Positions 1 through 8,102 of a stretch of 33,736 nucleotides of DNA are shown piece by piece. How positions within the stretch are numbered: the first letter of the stretch is position 1; every line of letters starts with the position of its first letter. The position numbers and the translations under genes were made by a program. The DNA is from Spirochaetaceae bacterium (GTDB taxonomy: Bacteria > Spirochaetota > Spirochaetia > SZUA-6 > Bin103). The stretch spans positions 1-33,736 of the forward strand of contig JAPPKD010000373.1 of NCBI GenBank assembly GCA_028820215.1. Direction: 5' to 3'. The notes beneath the pieces were generated by a model that searched no databases, was not told where the DNA came from, and was given only the letters and a program-made list of their open reading frames with translations.

Positions 1-219
1 GTCGGAGGCGATGACGTTTCCGTACAGCTCGCCGACGACCATCGGAATCTGGAACGGGTTCGTGGTCTCCAGCGCCGGCTCCGCGCTGCTGCCGACGTAG
101 AGGTTGTACGTCATCACCGTCACGGGAACCTCGGGCGGCCGCTCGATCGTCCGGCATCCGGCGAGGACGAGCAGCAGTGCGAACAGTGCAACAGCGATGG
201 AGACCTTGAGCCTTGGCAT
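1..219 (-). CDS. Lipoprotein, probable endonuclease/exonuclease/phosphatase family (C-terminus beyond window)
   Basis: The frame is open from an ATG at 219 to the left edge (73 codons), so only the N-terminus is seen. A GGAGG ribosome site (226-230 on the plus strand) supports the start. Residues 1-22 form a lipoprotein signal: basic MPRLK, a hydrophobic core, then the lipobox LAGC with Cys22, which predicts an exported, lipid-anchored protein. After a proline-rich linker comes VTVMTYNLYVG, which resembles the first strand of the endonuclease/exonuclease/phosphatase fold, where the Asn binds the catalytic metal. The fold assignment rests on this short motif only. The lipoprotein call is firmer than the enzyme call. 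Confidence 0.6.
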   Translation of the reverse strand, partial: MPRLKVSIAVALFALLLVLAGCRTIERPPEVPVTVMTYNLYVGSSAEPALETTNPFQIPMVVGELYGNVIASD

Positions 220-358
220 GCGTTTCCTCCGATCGCGCCGTCGTCGAGCGGGCGGCGCCGAGCCCTGCCGAGGGTAGAACACCGATTACGGACGAGCAAA
301 TGCGGGCGCGTGGGACCCGGCCTTTATCGCGCTGGGCGTTTCCGGCATCCTGCGCGCC

Positions 359-1219
359 ATGCTGATAGACGCCCACAACCATCCGAACTGGCACGGCCAC
401 GACGCCGACCGGCTCCTCGCCAACATGGAGGAGCACGGCATCGACCAGATGTGGCTGTTCTCCTGGGAGGTGCCCGCCACCGACTACAGTCCCAGCTACC
501 ACGCCCATCTGCCGCCCGGCGGCGTGGGCATCCCGCTTGCGGATGTCCTGAACGTCGGCCGCGCCGCCCCTGACCGCTTCGTCCTCGGCTACATGCCGGA
601 CGTCAAGCGCCCGGACGCCATCGATCGGATCAAGGCGGCGGTGGAGATCCACGGCATCCGCGTCGCGTCCGAGCTCAAGCAGCGGGTGCTGTTCGACGAC
701 CCCGACGCCCTGGACATCTACCACTTCTGCGGCGAGCAGAAGCTGCCGATCACCATCCACCTGGACTACCCGATCCCCAACGGACAGCGCTATCCGCGCC
801 CGAACTGGTGGTACGGCGGCTCCCTGGACAGCTTCGAGCGGGCCGTCGCCGCGTGCCCGGAAACGATCTTCATCGGCCACGCGCCCGGATTCTGGGGGCA
901 CATCTCCGGCGACGACCGCTGCATGACCGAGTCGTATCCCAAGGGGCCGGTCAAGCCGGGCGGGCGGGTGCTGCAACTCCTGGACACCTATCCCAACCTG
1001 TACGCCGACCTGTCGGCCGGCTCCGGCCTGACGGCCATCTCCCGCGATCCCGAGTTCGGCAAGCAGTTCCTGATCCGCTACCAGGACCGCCTGCTGTTCG
1101 CTCGCGACTACGTCGACGGCCGCCTGATGGAGTTCCTCAAGACCCTGAACCTGGAGCCTGCGGTCTTCGACAAGATCGCCTACCGTAACGCCCAGCGCCT
1201 GCTCGGAGACGCGGAGTAG
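359..1219 (+). CDS. Amidohydrolase family protein (TIM-barrel metal-dependent hydrolase)
   Basis: The protein has 286 residues and starts at ATG 359. It opens directly with the barrel strand MLIDAHNHPNW, whose HxH is the usual metal-binding pair of amidohydrolase-2 (PF04909) enzymes. Later strands contain ITIHLDYP and FIGHAPGFWG, each offering a metal or active-site His, and the C-terminal LLFARDY aligns with the catalytic-Asp strand that often reads GTDYP. Members are cytoplasmic hydrolases or decarboxylases of small cyclic or carboxylated substrates. The substrate cannot be read here. The ARD in place of GTD is a small deviation, but the Asp is kept. It stands alone between the divergent lipoprotein and the convergent RES toxin, 10 bp away. 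Confidence 0.85.
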   Translation: MLIDAHNHPNWHGHDADRLLANMEEHGIDQMWLFSWEVPATDYSPSYHAHLPPGGVGIPLADVLNVGRAAPDRFVLGYMPDVKRPDAIDRIKAAVEIHGIRVASELKQRVLFDDPDALDIYHFCGEQKLPITIHLDYPIPNGQRYPRPNWWYGGSLDSFERAVAACPETIFIGHAPGFWGHISGDDRCMTESYPKGPVKPGGRVLQLLDTYPNLYADLSAGSGLTAISRDPEFGKQFLIRYQDRLLFARDYVDGRLMEFLKTLNLEPAVFDKIAYRNAQRLLGDAE

Positions 1220-1229
1220 CGCCCGTCGA

Positions 1230-1715
1230 CTATGGCGTCCGGGCGCGGGCCGTCAGCCTTGCGTCGTAGCGGAAGTCGGAGACCGGTCCCGTCCGGATGT
1301 CGTCGAAGTTCGCGTGCGCGGGGTTGACGATGAAGTTGCTCTCGCCGCGGACCGTCGCACTGGGCACCTGGAGCACCGCTGACCCCACGCTGTCGATCCA
1401 TCGGTCGCCGATCACCCGGGTCACGGGGTGCGGCGTCGGCTTCGCCCAGCCGGGCGGCAACTCGTCCTCGTCGATGTGCGCGATCAGCCGCTCCGGGATG
1501 AACACCGCCATCTTCCGGTAGACCCTCAGCACGTCCTCCGCCTTCAGGCGGACCAGCAACTCCATTGCCGCCAGCGCCAGGCTGTCGGCGAGGTAGACCG
1601 CCGCACGTCCGGGACTGTTCCAGCGTCCGCCGTATCGACGCGCCCCCTCCCCTGACATCAACTCTTCGGCCGTCCGTGCATACTCCGGCACCGCGAGGCG
1701 CCAGACGGTGATCAA
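1230..1715 (-). CDS. RES-domain toxin of a RES/Xre toxin-antitoxin pair
   Basis: The protein has 161 residues. The RES-fold Arg-Tyr-Glu-Ser set is visible as R31 in GGRWNSPG, Y41 in AVYLAD, E52 in AMELLVR and S119 in VPSA, followed by ESNFIVNP. Known RES toxins are NAD+-degrading or ADP-ribosylating enzymes that starve or modify the host cell. The likely start is TTG at 1715, only 4 bp after the stop of the upstream antitoxin gene; an upstream in-frame TTG is blocked by a stop codon. The tight coupling and gene order (antitoxin first) match the RES/Xre family. Function follows from family knowledge; no unusual residues were noticed. Confidence 0.88.
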   Translation of the reverse strand: MITVWRLAVPEYARTAEELMSGEGARRYGGRWNSPGRAAVYLADSLALAAMELLVRLKAEDVLRVYRKMAVFIPERLIAHIDEDELPPGWAKPTPHPVTRVIGDRWIDSVGSAVLQVPSATVRGESNFIVNPAHANFDDIRTGPVSDFRYDARLTARARTP

Positions 1716-1719
1716 CCGA

Positions 1720-2259
1720 TCAACCGAACACGCCGTGCCGCAGTCTGCCGATGAGCTGCTCCACTTCGCGGCCGCCCGTTTCCGTCGAGGCGCGATGCAG
1801 CGGCGTCTCGTCGTCGAAGATGTCCTGGGGAGTGTTCAGCCACCGGCGCGCGGCTGCCGCGTCGCCGCGCATCAGAGCCAGGACCATGTCCGTCAAGCGG
1901 GCGATGCGCACGAGTCGGTCGGACTCGGCCGGCGTCAGCCTGCCCGCGCGTTTTCTGCGGCCCAGGGTCGTCGCGGGAATCCCCACGACCCGTGCCAGCT
2001 CCTTTTGTGATCCTCCGATCGCGACCGTCAACTCCTCCAGCATCGAGTACGGCAGCCCTTCGCGGACCAGGTCCAGCACCTCGCCTTCGTTCGACAGGCG
2101 GGACAGATCGCCTCCGAGCGCCGGGAGTCCGGTCTGAGCGACGGCGTACGGCGCTGCGGGTTCCGCGATCGTGTCGGCTTTGGACGCCGACACCGCAGGG
2201 TTCGCCGGCTTCATCCCGCGATGTGGCTTGGGCAGTCCTTCTGTCGCTCGATTGTCCAT
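1720..2259 (-). CDS. Xre/MbcA/ParS-type antitoxin partner of the RES toxin
   Basis: The protein has 179 residues from ATG 2259. The first 55 or so residues are low-complexity and rich in Pro and Ala. A helix-turn-helix region follows (GGSQKELARVVGIPATTLGRRKRAG, described here by positions about 82-106). The C-terminal part, ending in ALMRGDAAAARRWL and an IFDDETPLHRASTETG segment, is the DUF2384-type toxin-binding domain seen in Xre antitoxins of RES toxins. It would neutralise the RES protein and probably repress its own promoter in the 155-bp divergent gap (2260-2414). The long frame extends further upstream, but that part is compositionally a shadow and lacks a good start signal. Confidence 0.85.
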   Translation of the reverse strand: MDNRATEGLPKPHRGMKPANPAVSASKADTIAEPAAPYAVAQTGLPALGGDLSRLSNEGEVLDLVREGLPYSMLEELTVAIGGSQKELARVVGIPATTLGRRKRAGRLTPAESDRLVRIARLTDMVLALMRGDAAAARRWLNTPQDIFDDETPLHRASTETGGREVEQLIGRLRHGVFG

Positions 2260-2398
2260 TTGGTACTTTCTCTGCAACCGTTTGGTGACACTAATCCATT
2301 GATCCTCACCCGGCAACTCTTGAGTCACTCGCCGTCGGTGGGGACGACTGTGGCGACGGTGATACTCTGAACGCGCAGGTGCATCCCTGCGAGCGAAT

Positions 2399-2406
2399 GG
2401 AGGTGA
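2399..2406 (+). promoter_or_regulatory. Shine-Dalgarno site that fixes the aldo/keto reductase start
   Basis: GGAGGTGA lies 8 bp upstream of ATG 2415. It favours this start over the in-frame ATGs at 2379 and 2397, which would add 12 or 6 residues before the first beta strand of the family. Confidence 0.7.
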
Positions 2407-2414
2407 CCGGCGAC

Positions 2415-3347
2415 ATGGAGTACCGCCGTTTCGGCGAGCACGAGATATCGGCCCTGGTGCTGGGGACGGTGCAATTCGGCCTGGACTACGGGGTGGCCAA
2501 CACCACCGGGAAGCCGTCACAGGCGACCGTGAGCCGCATGCTCGCCACGGCGTTCGAGGCCGGTGTGAACGCGCTGGACACCGCCTCGATGTACAACGAG
2601 GCGGAGACGGTGCTGGGCCGGGCCCTCCGCGACCTGGGGATGCGGGACCGCATCTTCATCTGCAGCAAGGCACGCCCGCGCCCGGAGATGGCTGGGACGC
2701 CCGAGGAGCAGATCACTGCCGCCGTGGAGCGGTCGCTGCGCGTGCTGGGGGTGGACCGGATCCCGCTGTACCTCTTGCACGGCTATCACGCGCTGCCCTA
2801 CGTGGGGGCGCTCCACCGCAAGCGCGAGGCGGGCGACATCGGTGCGGTCGGCGTCTCCGTGTACTCGGTGGAGGAGGCGCTCGGGGCGATCGCCACGCCC
2901 GGCATCGACGCCATCCAGCACCCGGTGAGCGTGCTCGACCAGCGGTTCCTGCGCGCCGGGGTCCTGGAGCGGGCGGCCGAGGCCGGGGTCGCGATCTTCG
3001 CCCGCAGCGTCTACCTGCAGGGCGTCGTGACCATGGCCATCCCGGACCTGCCGGCGCCGATCGCCGAGGTGGGCGCGGTGCTCACCCGGCTGGGGGAACT
3101 GGCGGGCGATCTGACGATCGAGGAGCTCGCGCTCCGCTACGTCGCCTCGCTTGGAGGCATCACCGGCGTCGTGGTCGGCATGGAGACGCACGCGCAGATG
3201 GAGCGCAACGTGGCCGCCGCCCTGGCCGGCCCCCTGGACGCCCCGCTCCTGGAGGCGATCGGAGAAGCGGTGCCCGACCTGCCGGACGACATCATCAACC
3301 CCGGGCTCTGGCGGTGGGTCCGGGACTACGACTGGGGGAAGCGCTGA
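2415..3347 (+). CDS. Aldo/keto reductase family oxidoreductase
   Basis: The protein has 310 residues from ATG 2415, chosen for its strong ribosome site. The AKR catalytic tetrad is present: D55 and Y60 in ALDTASMYNEAE, K85 in ICSKARP and H122 in YLLHGYH. The N-terminal MEYRRFGEHEISALVLGTVQFG is the typical first hairpin (positions 1-22). Enzymes of this family reduce aldehydes or ketones with NADPH in the cytosol. The GTVQFGLDYGVAN motif resembles AKRs that sit in sugar or inositol catabolic clusters. Its stop is 2 bp from the convergent DUF4276 gene. Confidence 0.9.
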   Translation: MEYRRFGEHEISALVLGTVQFGLDYGVANTTGKPSQATVSRMLATAFEAGVNALDTASMYNEAETVLGRALRDLGMRDRIFICSKARPRPEMAGTPEEQITAAVERSLRVLGVDRIPLYLLHGYHALPYVGALHRKREAGDIGAVGVSVYSVEEALGAIATPGIDAIQHPVSVLDQRFLRAGVLERAAEAGVAIFARSVYLQGVVTMAIPDLPAPIAEVGAVLTRLGELAGDLTIEELALRYVASLGGITGVVVGMETHAQMERNVAAALAGPLDAPLLEAIGEAVPDLPDDIINPGLWRWVRDYDWGKR

Positions 3348-3349
3348 GG

Positions 3350-3916
3350 CTAAGACGCGGCGACTTCGATACGAGCAGCCAGCGAGTCGAAGTCCTCAAC
3401 ACATTTTTGACGAATCGCCGCGATCCTTCGTGCCGCCTCTTCCCCCAGTCGTTTGCGGCCGCCTCCGGGTCCGTCGGCCACTCCGCGTGCACTGGCAAGT
3501 ACATCGAAGAATCGTTCCTTGACGTCGATCTCGGCGCGTATCTCGGTCCAAGGCCAGTCTGAAGGTAGATCCAGACCCGCCAGAACCCACGTCTCCAGCT
3601 CTTCCCATGCGTTCTCCGCGAGAAAGGTCCGGCCGTTTCCCATCTCATCTTCGATCTGATCAAGCCGCTGGCGGCGTCCCGTCTCGCCGTCCCGGTCCAC
3701 GCAGAGGATGAAGAGGTCCGTCATCCCGCCGTAGCGCTCCACAATGTCGGACAGCAGGTCCGACTTCAGAGCCTCGCTGACGCCTCCGAGCAGAGGATCC
3801 TGGCAGACCTGGACCTGCGTCCTCGATCTGCCGATCGATCGGAAGAGTCGCTCGAACAGTGGCTTGAGGATGTACTGGTCCTTGCGGAAGTCCTCCGGAA
3901 TAATGAGGACGTTCAC
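3350..3916 (-). CDS. DUF4276-like protein, putative TOPRIM-like effector (pair A)
   Basis: The protein has 188 residues. The start is GTG at 3916, overlapping the stop of the ATPase gene in GTGA, which implies translational coupling. It opens with MNVLIIPED (E8), then RYGGMTDLFILCVDRDG with a DxD pair at D74/D76, WEELETW (E105, E106, E108) and PGGGR (150-154). An early Glu, a DxD and a later acidic cluster are the layout of TOPRIM-like nucleases, but assignment to that fold is inference. A 188-residue homologue lies at 32551-33117. ATPase plus TOPRIM-type partner pairs (PARIS AriA/AriB is a known example with a different domain, DUF4435) act in phage defence. Confidence 0.75.
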   Translation of the reverse strand: MNVLIIPEDFRKDQYILKPLFERLFRSIGRSRTQVQVCQDPLLGGVSEALKSDLLSDIVERYGGMTDLFILCVDRDGETGRRQRLDQIEDEMGNGRTFLAENAWEELETWVLAGLDLPSDWPWTEIRAEIDVKERFFDVLASARGVADGPGGGRKRLGEEAARRIAAIRQKCVEDFDSLAARIEVAAS

Positions 3917-5211
3917 GTATGCCGCTCGTCTTCGTCCCTGCGGCCCTCGGTGAAGGCGAGCGCGTCTTCCATCCATCCAGCCGTGTGAAGACGGCCTAAG
4001 CCCTGCGATTCACGCAACTCCGTAGCGTTGTGAAGTTCGGATACCGGCCGGATGATCGCGTCGGTCGTGTCCGGGAGCCTGCATACGATGGAGGTGTGTT
4101 GGAATGTCCGTTCACCGATCATGCCGAGCAGTTCGGGAGAGTGCGTGGTAGTGACCACCTGGGTTCCGCCCTTCGCGGTCTGTCCTTCGATGAGTTCGAG
4201 CAGGAGCCGCAGCCGTGACGGGTGGATTCCGTTGTCGATCTCCTCGAAAAAATAGAGGCGAGCGGGATCGGTTCCGAGGAGCGCGGCAAGGATAGCGAGA
4301 AAACGCAATGTGCCGTCCGAGGCGCTGTAGGACGACACCTTCCTCCCGTCTGCATCCCGGATCAGGAGTTGGACACGGCCGCTGATCGGGTCGATGGGAA
4401 ACTCGAAGTCCCGTACGTCCATCGGTGTCAGCTCGCGGGTCCACTCGGTGAGCGTCTCTCTGCGCTCCGGATCGGAGCAGATCTCCCTCAGCACCGTCGG
4501 CAGGTTCTCGCCGCTGTCCCCCAGGATGGTCTGCCCGGGGAACGATGGCTGCCGGATGCGATCCGGGGCCAGATCGAGGAAGCGCATGCTGGCGAACAAG
4601 TCGATTATCCGCTGAATCTGGTCCTTGTGCGCGCGCGCTACTCGCTTGTCGTCTCGGAGTTGAGTGAGGGCCGGTTGATTGGACCGTACTTCCACGCGGA
4701 GACCAGGTCTGGTCTGTGGCCCGGTCCGTGCCATGCGCAGTTGCAGGTTCCTGTCGTCGTCTCGTGCCGGAAGGTGATCGCCGGGGATCAACGGGTTACT
4801 CGAGTAGATGTGTTCGATTGGATCCGACTCCAGGATTTCCGCGCCCACTCGGAAACCACGTTGATCTCGATCGCCCGTGAGGACCCAAATCGTGTACCTG
4901 AACTCGGTTTCGATTCCTTCAATCTTCGAGGTTTGGTACGCAAGAAGCCCGAACCCTGGTACTCCAGAGCGGCTGATCTCGTTGGCGGCGCCACGTATCT
5001 GCTCCCACTCGACGTGTCCGCCGGCTCCATACTTGCCGCCGATGATGTCGGCGAGTGTGTAGCCGCGACCGATGCCGTGGAGGAAGCGGAAGGCGTCACG
5101 AATGTTGCTCTTGCCGCTGGCGTTCGCGCCGACGATCACCGTGAACGGGCCGACGCGCAGCGTTTCTTCGGCGAAGTTCTTGAAGTCCCGGAATTCAAGC
5201 GCCGTAATCAT
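3913..5211 (-). CDS. AAA/ABC-type ATPase, RecF/SMC-like (pair A)
   Basis: The protein has 432 residues. It begins MITALEFRDFKNF, the usual strand of AAA_21/AAA_15 ATPases. Walker A is GANASGKSN (28-36), the ABC-like signature is SDGTLRF (298-304), Walker B is YFFEEIDNGIHPSR with E323/E324, and the H-loop is TTHSPELL (H357). The middle section (about 60-290) would be the variable coiled or insert region that senses a target. It is co-transcribed with the DUF4276 gene through a 4-bp overlap and ends the cassette 9 bp from the aminotransferase stop. A homologue with the same motif order lies at 31334-32554. A defence or DNA-repair-like role is inferred from the architecture. Confidence 0.85.
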   Translation of the reverse strand: MITALEFRDFKNFAEETLRVGPFTVIVGANASGKSNIRDAFRFLHGIGRGYTLADIIGGKYGAGGHVEWEQIRGAANEISRSGVPGFGLLAYQTSKIEGIETEFRYTIWVLTGDRDQRGFRVGAEILESDPIEHIYSSNPLIPGDHLPARDDDRNLQLRMARTGPQTRPGLRVEVRSNQPALTQLRDDKRVARAHKDQIQRIIDLFASMRFLDLAPDRIRQPSFPGQTILGDSGENLPTVLREICSDPERRETLTEWTRELTPMDVRDFEFPIDPISGRVQLLIRDADGRKVSSYSASDGTLRFLAILAALLGTDPARLYFFEEIDNGIHPSRLRLLLELIEGQTAKGGTQVVTTTHSPELLGMIGERTFQHTSIVCRLPDTTDAIIRPVSELHNATELRESQGLGRLHTAGWMEDALAFTEGRRDEDERHT

Positions 5212-5220
5212 GGTCCGCGT

Positions 5221-6567
5221 CTACCCGGTAGCTGCTGCCGCCTTCACCAGGGGATCACTCACCGCATCGGCTACCGCATCGACCAGCTCGTCGATCATCT
5301 GCGGCGTGGTCGGGACGGAGATCGAGCACATCCCCAGGGTATGGCCCAGGAAGAAGCCGCGGTCGAGCAGGGCCAGGAACAGCGGCGACACCCAGCGCGT
5401 GTCGGCGTCGAGCGACGAGCGGTAGTCGCGCGGCGGTTCCGCGCGGAAGTGGATGGCGAACGCCGAGCCGTTGTTGTGCGCCGACGCCGGCACCGGGCAG
5501 GCGGCCAGCGCCTTGCCGAGACCGCGCGTCAGGCGGTCGCCCAGGGCGGCCAAGTGCTCGAAGGCGGCCGGCGTCAACTCGCGCAGCATCGCCAGGCCCG
5601 CGGCCAGGGTCACCGGGTGGCTGGCGAAGGTGCCGCTCTGGCCGATGCCGCGCCCCGCCGTCGGATCGTAGCAGTCCATGATGTCGGCGCGCCCGCCGAA
5701 CGCGCCCACCGGGAAGCCGCCGCCGACGATCTTCCCGAACGTGGTCAGGTCGGGCGTGATTTCGTAGTACTCCTGGGCGCCGCCCCGCGCCAGCCGGAAG
5801 CCGACGATCTCGTCGAAGATCATGAGCACGCCGTGCCGGGCGGTGATCTCGCGCACGCCGCGGATGAAGTCCGCCGGCAGATCCAGGACGCCGCTCTTCG
5901 GATCCAGCATGACGCACGCCAGCTCGGCGGCGTGCTCGGCGATCAGTCGCTCGGCCGCCTCCAGGTTGCCGAGCGGCAGGACCATCGTGTCGGCCACGGC
6001 CCCCGCCGACATGCCGATCGCCTGCGCGTGGGGCAGCGGCCGCTCTGCCGGGCCGGCCGCTTCCAGCGGCGGCGCGACCGAGACCTCCACCGAGTCGTGG
6101 CTGCCGTGATAGCAGCCTTCGAACTTGGCGATCCGGTTCCTGCCGGTGAACGCGCGCGCCAGGCGTACGGCGTGCAGGCTGGCCTCGGTGCCGGAGTTGG
6201 TGAAGCGCGCCCGTTCCAGGCTGACCACGCGGCTGCACAGCTCCGCGCACGCCTCGGTCTCGTGCCCCATGGGTGCGCCCAACGCGATGCCGCGTTGCAA
6301 CTGCGCCCGCACCGCGGCCATCACCGCCGGGTGCCTGTGGCCGAGGATCTGGCCGGTGTGGTGGTTGGCGAAGTCGGCGTATCGGTTGCCGTCCACGTCG
6401 AACAGGTACGGGCCGTCGCCGCGCTCCATGGTCAGCGGGTAGGGGCGGTAGAAGTAGGCGCCCTTGGCGACGCCGCCCGGGGTGGCGCCGGCGTGGGCGG
6501 TGAAGCGCTCCAGGGAGCGCGGCGTGGCGGCGAAGAAGCGCGCCTCGAGCTCATGTGCCGGTTTCAT
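5221..6567 (-). CDS. Class III PLP-dependent aminotransferase, glutamate-1-semialdehyde aminomutase-like
   Basis: The protein has 448 residues from ATG 6567. Class III hallmarks are NSGTEASLHAVRLARAFTGR (cofactor phosphate region), the PLP-pyridine Asp in IFDEIVGFRLA, and the PLP lysine in TTFGKIVGGGFPVGAFGG. Overall it is closest to HemL-type enzymes, which shift the amino group of glutamate-1-semialdehyde to make 5-aminolevulinate. No other tetrapyrrole gene is nearby, and catabolic clusters often carry HemL-like paralogues of unknown substrate, so I do not assign hemL. It faces away from the sulfatase operon across an 84-bp gap that must hold both promoters. Confidence 0.85.
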   Translation of the reverse strand: MKPAHELEARFFAATPRSLERFTAHAGATPGGVAKGAYFYRPYPLTMERGDGPYLFDVDGNRYADFANHHTGQILGHRHPAVMAAVRAQLQRGIALGAPMGHETEACAELCSRVVSLERARFTNSGTEASLHAVRLARAFTGRNRIAKFEGCYHGSHDSVEVSVAPPLEAAGPAERPLPHAQAIGMSAGAVADTMVLPLGNLEAAERLIAEHAAELACVMLDPKSGVLDLPADFIRGVREITARHGVLMIFDEIVGFRLARGGAQEYYEITPDLTTFGKIVGGGFPVGAFGGRADIMDCYDPTAGRGIGQSGTFASHPVTLAAGLAMLRELTPAAFEHLAALGDRLTRGLGKALAACPVPASAHNNGSAFAIHFRAEPPRDYRSSLDADTRWVSPLFLALLDRGFFLGHTLGMCSISVPTTPQMIDELVDAVADAVSDPLVKAAAATG

Positions 6568-6651
6568 CGTGGGAGTCCGGGTCGACTATAGCAGCCGGTG
6601 CCCCGCGGAGCGCCGGTGCACGCCGTGAATGGCCGCGCTACCATCGCCTCC

Positions 6652-8100
6652 ATGTCGAACATGAACGTCGTGTGCATCTGCCTGGACACGTTTCGGGCCG
6701 ACATCGTGGGGGAGGGGAAGAAGTACAGCCACGCGCGGACGCCCAATCTCGATGCCCTGGCCGCGCAGAGCATCCGCTTCACGCGTGCCTTCGGCGAGTG
6801 CCAGCCGACGCTGCAGATACGCCGCGGGCTGTTCACCGGGCGGCGCAGCTTCCCGTTCCGTTACCACTTCGACCGCCGCGGCCACTGGCACCACGCGCCG
6901 GGGTGGCACAAGATCCCGCCCGACCAGGACACCATCGCCGAGGTGCTGCTGGCGCGCGGCTACCTCACCGCCCTGATCGCCGACACCTACCACATGTTCA
7001 AGCCGACCATGAACTTCTCTCGCGGCTTCGCCCACCTGGACTTCATCCGCGGGCAGGAATCGGACAACTGGAAGAGCGGCGACCCGCGCTCGATCGAGCA
7101 GCAGCTCCGCACCCACGTACGCGAGCCGATCGACTGGCCGCGGCACGCCACCCTGGTCAACTACCTGCTCAACCAGCGCCACCGGCGGTCGGAGGACGAC
7201 TACAGTTGCGCGCGCGTGTTCCGCGCGGCCTGCGACTGGCTGCACGACAATCACGCGATGAAGCCGTTCTTCCTGTGGATCGACAGCTTCGATCCGCACG
7301 AGCCGTGGGATCCGCCCAAGGCGTATGCCGATCTCTACTATCCGGACTATTCGGGCAAGGACTTCATCATGCCGGGCGCGGCGCAGGAAGACGCCGCGCA
7401 GGAAGACGCGACAGAGGAGGAGCTGCGCCGCATCGAGGCGCTCTACCTTGGCGAGGTCACGTTCGTGGACAAATGGATCGGCCTGTTGCTGGACAAGCTG
7501 GAGGAGCTGAAGCTGTTCGATGACACGCTGGTGGTCTTCCTTTCCGACCATGGGACGCAGCTCCGCGACCAGGGCGGCTTCGGCAAGTCGGGCCGGGAGC
7601 TGCATCCGTTCAACACGCAGTTGAACCTGTGCCTGCGCCATCCGGGCGGCCCGGTGGACCGCGACGTCACGGCGCTGGTGCAGAACCACGACCTGATGCC
7701 CACGATTCTTGCGCGGATGGGCGTGCCGTGCGGCTGGACCGACGGACGGGATCTCTGGCCGCTGGTGACCGGCGAGAAGACGGCGATCCGGGAACGGATC
7801 GTCACCGGCTGGGCGGACGGCTCGCCCGGCAACGCGCGGGCGCGTGCGAGCGTCCGCGACGACTGCTGGAACTACTGCACGGCGGTCGGCTACGAGGACG
7901 GGGACGAGTTGTTCGACGTGCGCAGCGATCCCGAAGAGCGCGACAACGTCGTGGCCGACCATCCGCGGGTGGTGGCCGAGTGCCGCGCCGAGGTGGAGGC
8001 GCTGATCGGCCAGCCGCTTCCCGGCACCATGATGGAGGTGTCCGACCCGGCCACGGGGCCGATGATCGATTGGCTGAACCGCAAGCTGCGCGAACTGTAG
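6652..8100 (+). CDS. Sulfatase family hydrolase (alkaline-phosphatase superfamily)
   Basis: The protein has 482 residues from ATG 6652 (MSNMNVVCICLD); a start at 6661 is also possible and no clear ribosome site decides. The metal-binding N-terminus is CICLDTFRAD (D12). The modification/nucleophile site is CQPTLQIRRGLFTGR with C50, a C-x-P-T version of the usual C-x-P-S-R; the Arg lies four residues further on. FLSDHGTQL supplies the C-terminal metal ligands. No signal peptide is seen, so it should be cytoplasmic. The family hydrolyses sulfate or phosphonate/phosphate esters. A 15-bp tandem duplication at 7381-7410 gives the acidic AQEDAAQEDA stretch. Its stop is 2 bp before the dioxygenase gene, which implies an operon. 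Confidence 0.88.
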   Translation: MSNMNVVCICLDTFRADIVGEGKKYSHARTPNLDALAAQSIRFTRAFGECQPTLQIRRGLFTGRRSFPFRYHFDRRGHWHHAPGWHKIPPDQDTIAEVLLARGYLTALIADTYHMFKPTMNFSRGFAHLDFIRGQESDNWKSGDPRSIEQQLRTHVREPIDWPRHATLVNYLLNQRHRRSEDDYSCARVFRAACDWLHDNHAMKPFFLWIDSFDPHEPWDPPKAYADLYYPDYSGKDFIMPGAAQEDAAQEDATEEELRRIEALYLGEVTFVDKWIGLLLDKLEELKLFDDTLVVFLSDHGTQLRDQGGFGKSGRELHPFNTQLNLCLRHPGGPVDRDVTALVQNHDLMPTILARMGVPCGWTDGRDLWPLVTGEKTAIRERIVTGWADGSPGNARARASVRDDCWNYCTAVGYEDGDELFDVRSDPEERDNVVADHPRVVAECRAEVEALIGQPLPGTMMEVSDPATGPMIDWLNRKLREL

Positions 8101-8102
8101 CG

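Noticed and set aside
5221..6567. Assignment as hemL for tetrapyrrole synthesis
   Set aside because: There are no heme genes nearby, and HemL-like paralogues in catabolic clusters are common.
4222..6591. A 789-codon open frame on the plus strand
   Set aside because: It lies antisense to the clear ATPase and aminotransferase genes, has Arg/Ala/Gly-rich composition and contains no recognisable motif; it is a high-GC shadow.
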